Part shown: positions 48,943 through 57,491 of the stretch, in pieces
Numbering within the stretch: position 1 is the stretch's first letter
Layout: the number at the start of each line of letters is the position of its first letter
DNA from: an uncultured Burkholderiales bacterium
GTDB taxonomy: Bacteria; Pseudomonadota; Gammaproteobacteria; Burkholderiales; Burkholderiaceae_C
DNA length: 64,000 nucleotides
Reading direction: 5' to 3'
Assembly: GCA_903871545.1 (NCBI GenBank)
Contig: CAIQHG010000034.1
Span: 1-64,000, forward strand
Position numbers and translations under genes: made by a program
The notes under the pieces: generated by a model
What the model saw: the letters and a program-made list of their open reading frames with translations, nothing else
Told to the model about the DNA's origin: nothing
Databases searched by the model: none

Positions 48943-49032
48943 CTCACCTGAAGATATTGAACAGGTGAGCGTGGTTAGATTTTTTGAATTGTCCCAAGCC
49001 TGTCAAATAAATTTGATGCAACGCTCCTTGGT
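48943..49032 (-). promoter_or_regulatory. S-adenosylhomocysteine (SAH) riboswitch controlling metH
   Basis: Minus-strand order: P1 arm CCAAG, the conserved GGAGCGTTGCA, a small P2 hairpin (TCAAA/TTTGA), AGGC, P1 partner CTTGG, a linker, then ACGCTC, which pairs perfectly with GAGCGT as the family's pseudoknot. This matches the SAH riboswitch consensus (GAGGAGCGCUGC...AGGCUCG...GCGCUC). The ACGCTC strand (48967-48972) overlaps the first three bases of an 8-bp anti-Shine-Dalgarno arm CTCACCTG (48962-48969), which otherwise pairs with CAGGTGAG just 5 nt before the ATG. SAH binding should free the ribosome binding site and turn translation on. The assignment is from motif memory, not a covariance search. 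Confidence 0.85.
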
Positions 49033-49053
49033 CATTAAATTTTACTACTTTTT

Positions 49054-50100
49054 TTATTCTGCGTAAAAAACGCCTCTGGTAATTTTTCTCGTCTGCAAGC
49101 TATCCACGCTTTTTGCAATGGCCGCGATATGCTCGGGCGTTGTCCCACAACACCCGCCTAAAATATTAACAAGTCCGCTGCTTGCAAAATCATGCAACAA
49201 ACGGCTAGTTACCTCTGGGGTCTCATCAAAGCCCGTGTCACTCATTGGATTTGGAAGGCCTGCGTTAGGATAGCAACTTATAAAGGTGTCTACAGCGATC
49301 TTCGACAACTCTTGCATATAAGGTCGCATTAGTGCCGCCCCTAGGGCACAATTTAATCCAACGGCCAAAGGCTTTGCATGTCTAATGCTGTGCCAAAAAG
49401 CCGTAACCGTTTGCCCACTTAATATACGCCCCGAAGCGTCCGTAACCGTACCGCTTATGATCAATGGCAATCTTTCCTTGGATTGATCAAAATACTCTTC
49501 AATCGCAAATAGGGCTGCCTTAGCGTTTAAGGTATCAAATATAGTCTCAACCATCAACACATCAGCCCCATTTTCCACCAAAGCTTGTACTTGCTGAAAA
49601 TAAGCCGCTCTGAGCTCCTCAAATGTCACATTCCTAGCTCCTGGGTCATTGACATCAGGGGATAAACTGGCAGTTTTAGGGGTAGGTCCAAGGGCCCCTA
49701 CAACGAAGCGGGGTTTGTCCGCCGTTGAAAACTCATCGCACGCGCGACGTGCCAGCTTTGTGGAAGCCGCATTCATCTCTACTGCGTACTCTTGCATGTC
49801 GTAATCTGCTTGAGCAATCGTTGTGGCACCAAAAGTATTGGTCTCTATTAAATCAGCACCTGAAGCTAAGTACCCGCGGTGAATATCCAAAATCACATCG
49901 GGTCGAGTTAAGCTCAATAATTCGTTGTTACCTTTAACGTCTTTGTGAAAATCTTTAAACCGTTCTGATCTAAAGTTTTCCTCCGTCAATTTAAAACGCT
50001 GAATCATGGTCCCCATTGCCCCGTCTAATATGGCAATTCTCTTTCTCAATATTCCAGGCAATTCCTTAGCTCTGGTGTATGTGTTATCTGGCGTTTTCAT
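49054..50100 (-). CDS. Methionine synthase, homocysteine-binding part
   Basis: A 348-residue homocysteine S-methyltransferase domain protein, equivalent to the N-terminal module of E. coli MetH. It opens with RIAILDGAMGTMIQRF, and the zinc ligands are Cys251 (GLNCALGA), Cys317 and Cys318 (GGCCGTTP). It must act with the downstream 905-residue protein, which supplies folate, cobalamin and reactivation domains. The two genes are 116 nt apart with an SAH riboswitch between. A stable-looking hairpin lies in its own leader. Betaine- or S-methylmethionine-dependent methylation is less likely given the neighbour. Confidence 0.94.
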   Translation of the reverse strand: MKTPDNTYTRAKELPGILRKRIAILDGAMGTMIQRFKLTEENFRSERFKDFHKDVKGNNELLSLTRPDVILDIHRGYLASGADLIETNTFGATTIAQADYDMQEYAVEMNAASTKLARRACDEFSTADKPRFVVGALGPTPKTASLSPDVNDPGARNVTFEELRAAYFQQVQALVENGADVLMVETIFDTLNAKAALFAIEEYFDQSKERLPLIISGTVTDASGRILSGQTVTAFWHSIRHAKPLAVGLNCALGAALMRPYMQELSKIAVDTFISCYPNAGLPNPMSDTGFDETPEVTSRLLHDFASSGLVNILGGCCGTTPEHIAAIAKSVDSLQTRKITRGVFYAE

Positions 50101-50124
50101 CTCTTTATTGTAAGTTGTTCCTTC

Positions 50125-50161
50125 GCTAGGCGGCTTTTACAAGTTTTTAAAAGACCCTAGC
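50125..50161 (-). promoter_or_regulatory. Leader hairpin upstream of the first metH gene
   Basis: GCTAGG/CCTAGC enclose an inner CTTTT/AAAAG stem with a small internal loop; an alternative pairing GCGGC/GCCGC uses overlapping bases. It ends about 24 nt before the ATG and so lies in the probable 5' leader. I see no SAH riboswitch consensus here. Function is unknown. Confidence 0.4.
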
Positions 50162-50259
50162 CGCTGAACTAGACTTGGAAAATTGTTCTCAGCGTTCTTG
50201 AATTAATTCTCTTAAGGCCTTAAAATACTCTGTATTTAGTTTTCTTTAAGGTTAGTTTT

Positions 50260-50406
50260 ATGTCCGCACCAGACCATTCTAAGTTACCCCTTGATCATGA
50301 GGAAGATGTGATTGAGTCTTTAGTTCCATTGATGCCCATCGTCTTACCTGTTGCTGGTGGAATACTGATTTTCTTATTGGCCTTTATTGCCGTCTACATG
50401 GCTTAG
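50260..50406 (+). CDS. Small single-span membrane protein (48 aa)
   Basis: Too short for the ORF track. ATG at 50260 follows AAGG at 8 nt and reads through 48 codons to TAG. The product has an acidic N-terminus (DHEEDVIESLVP) and one strong hydrophobic segment, PIVLPVAGGILIFLLAFIAVYM, ending at the C-terminus. This layout looks like a tail-anchored small membrane protein. I believe similar short proteins occur in Burkholderiales but cannot confirm it without a search. It is divergent from the metH pair and upstream of pckG. Function unknown. Confidence 0.7.
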   Translation: MSAPDHSKLPLDHEEDVIESLVPLMPIVLPVAGGILIFLLAFIAVYMA

Positions 50407-50473
50407 CGCGAACTAGACAAGTATCTTTTCGATTTACTTGTGAATCCATACTTTTAATAACAAAGTATTCATG

Positions 50474-50507
50474 TATATGGTTTCCCTGATAGATTAAAAA
50501 CCATATA
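50474..50507. repeat. Perfect 10-bp inverted repeat upstream of pckG
   Basis: TATATGGTTT and AAACCATATA, spacer 14 nt, in the 231-nt gap between the small membrane protein and pckG. No T-run follows on the plus strand. It might terminate the small gene or act in the pckG promoter region; nothing else is evident in the gap. Confidence 0.45.
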
Positions 50508-50637
50508 GGTCTAAAATTTTCTTCTGCCCTAAAGCAAAGTTCTTTATGGTGAGCCGTAGTCCTCAGTAAACTTGCATTCAATCATCATGGATTGCAGGGG
50601 GCTTTCCTTAAATAACTTAAATTTGGAGTTCCTAACT

Positions 50638-52488
50638 ATGAACACGTCTACTCAATCTGGCGTTGATATCCAAGCACCGTCTTTCGTTCAGCATCCTCGG
50701 ATCATTTCTTGGGTTTCTGATATGGTAAAACTTTGTAAACCTAGTGCCGTGCATTGGTGCGATGGCAGCGAGCAAGAATACCAATTCCTATGTGAACTAC
50801 TTGTAAAGGCGGGGACTTTTAAAAAACTCAATCCTTTACTGAGACCTAATTCATTTTTAGCTTGCTCAGACCCCAGTGATGTTGCACGCGTAGAAGACAG
50901 AACATTTATTTGTTCAAAAGACAAAAATGAGGCAGGCCCAACCAACAACTGGATGGATCCTGATCAAATGCGTCAAACACTACAACCCTTATTTGAAGGC
51001 TGTATGAAAGGAAGAACACTTTATGTGGTGCCTTTCTCTATGGGTCCATTAAACAGTCCAATCTCCCACATAGGTATTGAGCTCTCAGATAGTCCCTATG
51101 TAGCAGTAAATATGAGAATGATGACTCGAATGGGCAAAGCCGTTTACGACGTACTTGGCAAGGAAGGTGAATTCGTGCCTTGCATTCATACTGTTGGGGC
51201 TCCACTCGAAACTGGAGAGAAGGACTCCAACTGGCCCTGTAATAAAACCAAATACATCGTTCACTATCCTGAATCGCGCGAGATTTGGTCTTTCGGCTCG
51301 GGATATGGTGGCAATGCATTGCTTGGCAAAAAATGCTTTGCCCTTAGAATCGCCTCCATCATGGGGCACGATGAGGGGTGGCTTGCTGAACACATGCTTA
51401 TATTGGGCGTCACTTCCCCTGAGGGTAAGAAATACCACGTCGCCGCAGCCTTTCCCAGTGCATGCGGTAAAACAAATTTCGCCATGCTCATTCCCCCCAA
51501 AGGGTTTGAAGGCTGGCGCGTGACAACAATTGGGGATGACATTGCTTGGATCAAACCTGGCAAGGACGGCCGACTTTATGCCATCAACCCAGAAGCTGGT
51601 TATTTTGGTGTAGCTCCAGGTACCAATGAAAAAACCAACCCCAACTGTATGAAAAGTCTTACGCATGACGTAATTTTTACCAATGTCGCGTTAACGGACA
51701 ACGGTGACGTGTGGTGGGAAGGCATGGGGTCGGACCCCGAACACTGCATAGACTGGCAGGGTAAGGACTGGACTCCCGAGATCGCAAAGGCCACGGGTGC
51801 TAAAGCCGCTCACCCTAACGCTAGGTTTACCATTTCGGCCACCAACAACCCTGCCATTGACATGGCATGGGACGACCCACAAGGTGTTGCCATTGATGCC
51901 TTTATCTTTGGCGGAAGGCGCTCAAATACAGTCCCCCTCGTCACCGAAGCCCGCGATTGGGTTGAGGGTGTCTATATGGCAGCAACAATGGGGTCTGAAA
52001 CTACCGCCGCGGCAACTGGCGCGCAAGGCGTAGTGCGACGCGACCCCTTTGCAATGATTCCGTTTGCTGGCTACAACATGAGTGACTATTTTCAACATTG
52101 GCTTGATATTGGGGACAAACTAGCTGCGACGGGCGCAACTTTACCAAAAATCTTTACAACCAATTGGTTCACAAAAGATGCTGATGGAAAATTTGTTTGG
52201 CCTGGCTACAGTGAAAATATGCGTGTCTTAAAATGGATGATTGATAGATTAGAGGGCAGGGCAGACGGAGTTGAAAACGTCTTTGGAATAAGCCCGTCTT
52301 ACTCTGAAATTAATTGGAATGGGCTAAATTTCACAGCTAAGTTGTTTGATCAAGTTACTCAGTTTGATAAGGATTTAATTGTCAAAGAACTTAAGCTGCA
52401 TGAAGAGCTTTTCGAACAACTCGCATACCACCTTCCCAAAGAGCTAACAAGGACCAAAGTAAAACTAGAGGAGCGTTTAAACGCTTAA
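50638..52488 (+). CDS. pckG: Phosphoenolpyruvate carboxykinase (GTP)
   Basis: A 616-residue enzyme converting oxaloacetate and GTP to PEP, CO2 and GDP. The GTP-type P-loop with reactive cysteine, FPSACGKTN (Cys276), is diagnostic, together with [30 protein letters not shown] and the C-terminal [16 protein letters not shown]. The track start adds 22 residues without a ribosome binding site; [10 protein letters not shown] at 50638 follows GGAG and is preferred. It gives the cell gluconeogenesis or anaplerotic flux from propionyl-CoA and amino acids, which fits mmsA in this window. Confidence 0.97.
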   Translation: MNTSTQSGVDIQAPSFVQHPRIISWVSDMVKLCKPSAVHWCDGSEQEYQFLCELLVKAGTFKKLNPLLRPNSFLACSDPSDVARVEDRTFICSKDKNEAGPTNNWMDPDQMRQTLQPLFEGCMKGRTLYVVPFSMGPLNSPISHIGIELSDSPYVAVNMRMMTRMGKAVYDVLGKEGEFVPCIHTVGAPLETGEKDSNWPCNKTKYIVHYPESREIWSFGSGYGGNALLGKKCFALRIASIMGHDEGWLAEHMLILGVTSPEGKKYHVAAAFPSACGKTNFAMLIPPKGFEGWRVTTIGDDIAWIKPGKDGRLYAINPEAGYFGVAPGTNEKTNPNCMKSLTHDVIFTNVALTDNGDVWWEGMGSDPEHCIDWQGKDWTPEIAKATGAKAAHPNARFTISATNNPAIDMAWDDPQGVAIDAFIFGGRRSNTVPLVTEARDWVEGVYMAATMGSETTAAATGAQGVVRRDPFAMIPFAGYNMSDYFQHWLDIGDKLAATGATLPKIFTTNWFTKDADGKFVWPGYSENMRVLKWMIDRLEGRADGVENVFGISPSYSEINWNGLNFTAKLFDQVTQFDKDLIVKELKLHEELFEQLAYHLPKELTRTKVKLEERLNA

Positions 52489-52527
52489 CCCTGGAATACT
52501 TTTTAGGTTTTATTGTTATCGATGAGT

Positions 52528-52552
52528 GTCAAAGGTTTTACAAACCTTTGAC
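52528..52552. terminator. Hairpin between convergent pckG and ksgA
   Basis: GTCAAAGGTTT and AAACCTTTGAC form an 11-bp perfect stem with a 3-nt loop in the 68-nt gap between the two stop codons. TCTTCT follows on the plus strand. It may stop transcription from both sides. Confidence 0.6.
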
Positions 52553-52556
52553 TCTT

Positions 52557-53369
52557 CTAAGCAACAAACTTTTGGGCTAGGGCCAAGTACTCATCTACGC
52601 TAACTTCCTCTGCGCGTCTTTTCAAATCAAATACTCCCTCGAACTGCCTATCCTCCAGCCAATGACCTAGGGTGTGCCTTAAAAGTTTTCTTCTCTGACT
52701 AAATGCGATTTGCACTAAGTTTTGGAAAACTTCAAATTTTACGTTCTCAAAAATTTCCTTTGGCCTCATCCTTACTACTGCACTTTTAACCCTCGGGGGG
52801 GGATCAAATGATTCGGGGGGCACGTCCACAAGTTGTTGCATCTCATACCTCCATTGGAGCATCACGCTTAGTCGTCCATAATCAGAGGTGCAGGGCTTGG
52901 CCACCATTCTGTCGACCACTTCTTTTTGAAGCATGAAGTGCTGATCTTTGATGTGATCTACATACTTTAATAAATGAAAGAGTATCGGCGTTGAGATGTT
53001 GTAGGGAAGATTGCCTACAATTCTCATCAAATTTTTCTGCCTCGCTTGGTCAATGTGTTGGATTTGAGAAAATAAATCGTTGCAAAGTAATTTATCTTCT
53101 AAAAGAGAAAAGTTTACATTTAAAACGTCTCCTTCAATGACCACTAGCGCAGCATTTGTTTTTAACTGCTTGACCAAGTCTTTGTCAAGTTCAATGACAC
53201 AAAGTTGCCCAATCCTGTCAACAAGTGGTTTTGTCATTGCCCCCATACCGGGCCCAATCTCTATCATTAAGTCATGCCCATGGGGAGCAATCGCGTTAAC
53301 AATTTCTTCTATGACGCCTTGATCAACTAAGAAATGTTGTCCAAAGCGTTTACGGGCAATATGTTTCAA
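52557..53369 (-). CDS. rsmA: 16S rRNA dimethyladenosine transferase KsgA/RsmA
   Basis: A 270-residue SAM-dependent enzyme dimethylating two adjacent adenines near the 3' end of 16S r[18 protein letters not shown] starts the protein, the SAM motif is [11 protein letters not shown], and the catalytic N-L-P-Y is in [13 protein letters not shown]. It lies 44 nt after surA in the lptD-surA-ksgA arrangement; pdxA, which commonly sits between surA and ksgA, is absent. Confidence 0.97.
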   Translation of the reverse strand: MKHIARKRFGQHFLVDQGVIEEIVNAIAPHGHDLMIEIGPGMGAMTKPLVDRIGQLCVIELDKDLVKQLKTNAALVVIEGDVLNVNFSLLEDKLLCNDLFSQIQHIDQARQKNLMRIVGNLPYNISTPILFHLLKYVDHIKDQHFMLQKEVVDRMVAKPCTSDYGRLSVMLQWRYEMQQLVDVPPESFDPPPRVKSAVVRMRPKEIFENVKFEVFQNLVQIAFSQRRKLLRHTLGHWLEDRQFEGVFDLKRRAEEVSVDEYLALAQKFVA

Positions 53370-53413
53370 AAATTTATCCTTTGATATAAAGTGAAAAACT
53401 TTTGCTTGTCATA

Positions 53414-54937
53414 CTACATTGGAGGATCTCTATATTCAACAAACGCGTGCCCTCGTAGCTCCCTCTCCCAGACCGCATAACTTTCCTCAAATTTCTTTTC
53501 TTGCATTTGTTTTTTTGCATTTTCGCGTTTTTCTTTCTCAGAGATAGGCGCTTGTTTGCGCTCTATCACTTGTATTAAATGAACACCAAATCTTGAAACT
53601 AAAGGATCAGCAATTTGTCCTGCTGATAGCTTACTCATGGCCGCCTCAAATTCGGGCACAAATTGTCCGGGCACAGCCCATCCCAAATCGCCCCCAGAAT
53701 TAGCGCTCGCATCCTGCGAGTTCTCCTTTGCCAATTTCGCAAAGTCAGCCTCACCACGCTCTATGCGTCTTTTAAAATCGGCCAACTGCGCGCGCGCCGC
53801 ATTTTGACTAAGTTGGCCGCCAGGGCGCAATAAAATATGCCTGGCATGTGTTTGGGTCACCATTACGGACTCAGAATCGACTTGTTGGCGCTCAATTAAC
53901 TTTAATATGTGAAATCCAGCTCCAGACCTTACCGGTCCCGTTACTTGGCCTGGTTTAACACCCTTTAAGGCGTTTAAGAAAAGCGCTGGATAGCGACTCT
54001 CTGCGCGAAGACCCATTGAGCCTCCGTTCTTACTGTCCGCCGATTCGGAGGTGCTTCTCGCCAGCTCTGCAAAATCCTCGCCCGCTTTAGCTTTACGCAA
54101 AATCTCATTCGCCTTCGCTTTAAAGGGCTCGAGTTGAGCCTCAGCTACTCCATCAGGTATAGAGACAAGGATTTGGGAAACATTAAGAAGCTGGACCGTA
54201 GAAGCACCTTTTTTTTGTTGATCCAGTAAGTATTTGTCTGCTTCTAAGTCAGAGATTTTTACCCTGGAAATTACATCTCTTTCCCTCAGCTTTTGCAGAA
54301 TCATCTGCTGCCTTAGTCGAACTTTATAAAGATCGACATTTTGGCCCTGCGTTTTTATTTGCGAAATTAACTGATCAAGCGTCAATGAATTTCTCTCAGC
54401 AATTACATTCAGCGATTGAAGCAGCTCCTCATCTGAGACGGTTATCCCAGTTTCCAAAGCCAATTGGAGAGCCGCTTTCTCAATTATTAATTCTTCAAGT
54501 ATTTTACTTAGAACGCTCTCTTTTGAGGGGGGCATCACCCCCTGTGACCTCATCTGTTCTAAACGCTCCGAAGCCCTTAAGTTAACTTCTCTATTCGTAA
54601 TTGGCTCACTGTCTACAATCGCCACTATATAGTCAGAGTATTCCTTGTCGTTTTCACTCGCAGTAAGTAATAGATTTGGAGCCCCCACTTCAGTTTGAGC
54701 ATCCGCGCCTGACAAACTCTTTGTCCCTTGGGCAGGCGCCGTGCGCAGCCCCGCTTTACTGGAACTCGGTGTAATTGAGGGCGGGGCGCTAGGAGAGTTG
54801 AGGGCACCACTAGACGATCCAAGTCCAGGGATTTTTAAGCCCTGAGCGAAGACAACTTGGGCGCACACTGCGGCGGCAATAGATAGCTTTAGTGCCAAGA
54901 GCTTCATGTTAAGTTGGTTGATATACATTTTTTTCAT
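53414..54937 (-). CDS. surA: Periplasmic chaperone / peptidyl-prolyl isomerase SurA
   Basis: A 507-residue outer-membrane protein chaperone. A signal peptide (KLLALKLSIAAAVCAQVVFAQG) is followed by a low-complexity S/P/A segment, the SurA N-terminal domain (IVAIVDSEPITNREVNLRASERLEQM), and two parvulin domains (around SQILVSIPDG and HARHILLRPGG). It is longer than E. coli SurA (428) mainly because of the N-terminal linker and spacer. The start overlaps the lptD stop (ATGA), so translation is coupled; an internal ATG ten codons in is an alternative. Confidence 0.94.
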   Translation of the reverse strand: MKKMYINQLNMKLLALKLSIAAAVCAQVVFAQGLKIPGLGSSSGALNSPSAPPSITPSSSKAGLRTAPAQGTKSLSGADAQTEVGAPNLLLTASENDKEYSDYIVAIVDSEPITNREVNLRASERLEQMRSQGVMPPSKESVLSKILEELIIEKAALQLALETGITVSDEELLQSLNVIAERNSLTLDQLISQIKTQGQNVDLYKVRLRQQMILQKLRERDVISRVKISDLEADKYLLDQQKKGASTVQLLNVSQILVSIPDGVAEAQLEPFKAKANEILRKAKAGEDFAELARSTSESADSKNGGSMGLRAESRYPALFLNALKGVKPGQVTGPVRSGAGFHILKLIERQQVDSESVMVTQTHARHILLRPGGQLSQNAARAQLADFKRRIERGEADFAKLAKENSQDASANSGGDLGWAVPGQFVPEFEAAMSKLSAGQIADPLVSRFGVHLIQVIERKQAPISEKEKRENAKKQMQEKKFEESYAVWERELRGHAFVEYRDPPM

Positions 54938-57381
54938 TGATAATTAGCGTACCGACTCGCGTCCGAAAAGGGGTCTCTCAAATTTTGATACCTAGGAATA
55001 TTTTGCTTGAGTGCAGATAGAGGATTCGACCCCACTCTTGAAATACCATCAAACTCAACTTGGAACATAATTCTTTGATTTGTCGTTGTTGAATTAATTT
55101 GTATTCTCTCTAGTACAACCCTTCCTAGCCAACACCCTGCATCATATTCAAATCCAGCAACGGCGTCTCCAATTTGACCCGTATCTTTGTTGTAGTTTAT
55201 CCTTCCTACTGCATACCAGCGATTCTCACCTAAACCCCTTCCCGGCCCTGAGTCTCGTCCTTTATCCCCCCACAGATCGTTGATCGGCCACTGCCAGCCT
55301 GTATCTATCATATAAGCGCCTAGGCGTCGATCATATCTGTATCCCGCCGTCAAAAGTCTGTAATTAGTCGGGTTATACCGCACATTTCCAGCTGAGAGAT
55401 CAGATTGTTCAGTTTGAGGGTTGTACTCGTAGGTAGAGTCTATCTTCCAGCGCTCATTCAAGTTGACTTGACCTCCCACTAAAAAATCACTTAACCTACC
55501 TGTGATGGGTTTAGGATCGGTCGGCAAATAAATATCTTGGTTCCTAAGCAGGATCCTTTGTGCTACCCCAAGCCTTGCAGCTTCAAATCCCGTTTCAGAG
55601 TCGATTAGCCTAGAGTTTCCTCCAAGAGTGACCATTTTGCTATCCGAAATTCGGTCATTTCCAGAGAATGCATTTTCATTAAAAATCGAAGCAAAACTGA
55701 AATCGTATGTACTTGAGTCATAAACAGGTAAATCATTTTGACTTCTAAAGGGTGTGTAAACAAAGAACACTCTTGGCTCAAGTGTTTGGGTCCACGCATG
55801 ATTAAAGAGATCGGTTGATCTCTCAAAGTTAAGCACCCCGTCCAGACTGAATGTGGGCACAGTTACGTTTGCAGCAAGTAAGCCACTTGTGGTTGGAGAC
55901 TCAAACGCATAGGAGCGCGAATGCAGCATTAATTTGGGCGTCAAGTAACCGTACTCATTTAGTACTGGATAACTCAACTGAGATAAACCGTATATTCTTT
56001 GTGCGTTGGGCTGACAATCTACAGTTGCTTGAAGGCAAGAATAAGTCCTATCCGATTTAAATTCGGTGTAATCGCCCTCCACTGAGAAGTTTAATCCTCT
56101 CATATCGTAAGCTGCGAACCTTGAGTTTACCTCTGGTAAACGGTCATAGGGGGGCGTTATTCTGGTTCGGGCGTCTTGTAAGGTTTGCCATTTTAAAGAT
56201 CTCACAAAGGTTGTAACGTTTTGAGTTGTCCAACTCAGGCTTAAATCGGTGGGTAAAAGTTGCTGCGATAACAGACCCGGGGCCCTTGGAAAGTCTTGCC
56301 AATATAGATCATCACTTACCCGATTTAGATTTAAGTAGTAATTGACTTTACCTATTTCTTTGTCATCAAAATTAGCGCTCCCTGCATGTTGCTGACTGTA
56401 CCCCCAGCGGTCTCGGTCTCTTAGAGGGTCTTTGGACATGTAATCGTAATAAATTTGACCTCTTTCCTCAGCGTGCTCCCCCTCTAAATACCTAAACTCT
56501 GTCCCTATATCTGTACCTCTTCTGCTCCAATAGGTTGGTGTAATAGTTGCATCCCTATTTGGAGCAATGTTCCAGTAATAGGGTTGACTTATTTGGATAC
56601 CGCTTATGTTATCAACTCCAATTGTTGGCGCTAGCAAACCAGATTTTCGCTCATTCGTTAAAGGGAACGAAAGACTTGGCAAAGGTACATTTGGAAAGTC
56701 TTTCATCACAAGCGTTGCCCCTTTTGCGCTCCCCTCGTTTGTCAATGTATTTAAACTCAACGTATCCGCTTTTAATATCCATGCAGGCGCCCATCCGGGG
56801 GCGGATTGGGCACGGCAGGTTGTGTAAGTGGCACGCTGAATAATTGCCCGTTTATCATCTAAAAAGTCTATTTTTTCTGCGCTTCCGTAAGCGTTATTTT
56901 TAACTAAAGAGAAGTCTGTAGCGATAAAGTAACCCTCAAAACTGTCAATTTGTATATCTAAGAACGATCCCCTAAATAAGTTGCCAGCCCTATTCAGTGA
57001 AACCGTGCCTCTAGCTTGTAATTTTTCACTCAAACTTGAGTATTGAATATGATCGGCCTTGACTTGGGTATTTCCTCGTCTGAAAGTGACATTTCCATCT
57101 AAGTTTGTTTGCTCCGCTGATATCCCCTCAAGTGAATCACTTTGAATATAGATAGGTAACAAACTTGTCGCGTTCGATGCTGCTTTTTCTTGCAAAAGAG
57201 AGCTTGCCCTTAACACCAGTGGCGCGCTTTTACTTGCCTGGTTTACAAGCTTTTGGGGTTCCCTATTCTCTACATTTTTAGACAACTCATCCGATTCATG
57301 CAACTTAATAGAGTCTGCAAATGATGTTTGCAAATAAACGAGAGAGCTCAAAAGTAAAATAAATCTGCAGAAAAATGACAT
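54934..57381 (-). CDS. lptD: LPS-assembly protein LptD
   Basis: An 815-residue outer-membrane beta-barrel that inserts LPS into the outer leaflet with LptE. After a signal peptide (MSFFCRFILLLSSLVYLQTSFAD) comes the OstA/LptA-like jelly roll (QSDSLEGISAEQTNLDGNVTFRRGNTQVKADHI), then the barrel. A single cysteine (DAGCWLGRVV) stands where E. coli has a Cys-Cys pair. The track start is a TTG too close to the AAAGG site; ATG at 57381 gives a clean signal peptide. SurA, its folding chaperone, is encoded immediately downstream. Confidence 0.94.
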   Translation of the reverse strand: MSFFCRFILLLSSLVYLQTSFADSIKLHESDELSKNVENREPQKLVNQASKSAPLVLRASSLLQEKAASNATSLLPIYIQSDSLEGISAEQTNLDGNVTFRRGNTQVKADHIQYSSLSEKLQARGTVSLNRAGNLFRGSFLDIQIDSFEGYFIATDFSLVKNNAYGSAEKIDFLDDKRAIIQRATYTTCRAQSAPGWAPAWILKADTLSLNTLTNEGSAKGATLVMKDFPNVPLPSLSFPLTNERKSGLLAPTIGVDNISGIQISQPYYWNIAPNRDATITPTYWSRRGTDIGTEFRYLEGEHAEERGQIYYDYMSKDPLRDRDRWGYSQQHAGSANFDDKEIGKVNYYLNLNRVSDDLYWQDFPRAPGLLSQQLLPTDLSLSWTTQNVTTFVRSLKWQTLQDARTRITPPYDRLPEVNSRFAAYDMRGLNFSVEGDYTEFKSDRTYSCLQATVDCQPNAQRIYGLSQLSYPVLNEYGYLTPKLMLHSRSYAFESPTTSGLLAANVTVPTFSLDGVLNFERSTDLFNHAWTQTLEPRVFFVYTPFRSQNDLPVYDSSTYDFSFASIFNENAFSGNDRISDSKMVTLGGNSRLIDSETGFEAARLGVAQRILLRNQDIYLPTDPKPITGRLSDFLVGGQVNLNERWKIDSTYEYNPQTEQSDLSAGNVRYNPTNYRLLTAGYRYDRRLGAYMIDTGWQWPINDLWGDKGRDSGPGRGLGENRWYAVGRINYNKDTGQIGDAVAGFEYDAGCWLGRVVLERIQINSTTTNQRIMFQVEFDGISRVGSNPLSALKQNIPRYQNLRDPFSDASRYANYQ

Positions 57382-57491
57382 GAATTGATTATGATTGCTT
57401 CGCAAAACCTTTTATTGCTTTAAAGTAATGGGTCATTTGTAAAATTAAGATTATCTCTGAGCTTTTAAGCTTTAAACACACCTTTTTACGC

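Noticed and set aside
51085-51666. 193-codon ORF antisense to pckG
   Set aside because: It lies entirely within a strongly conserved gene on the other strand, has no ribosome binding site and no recognisable domain.
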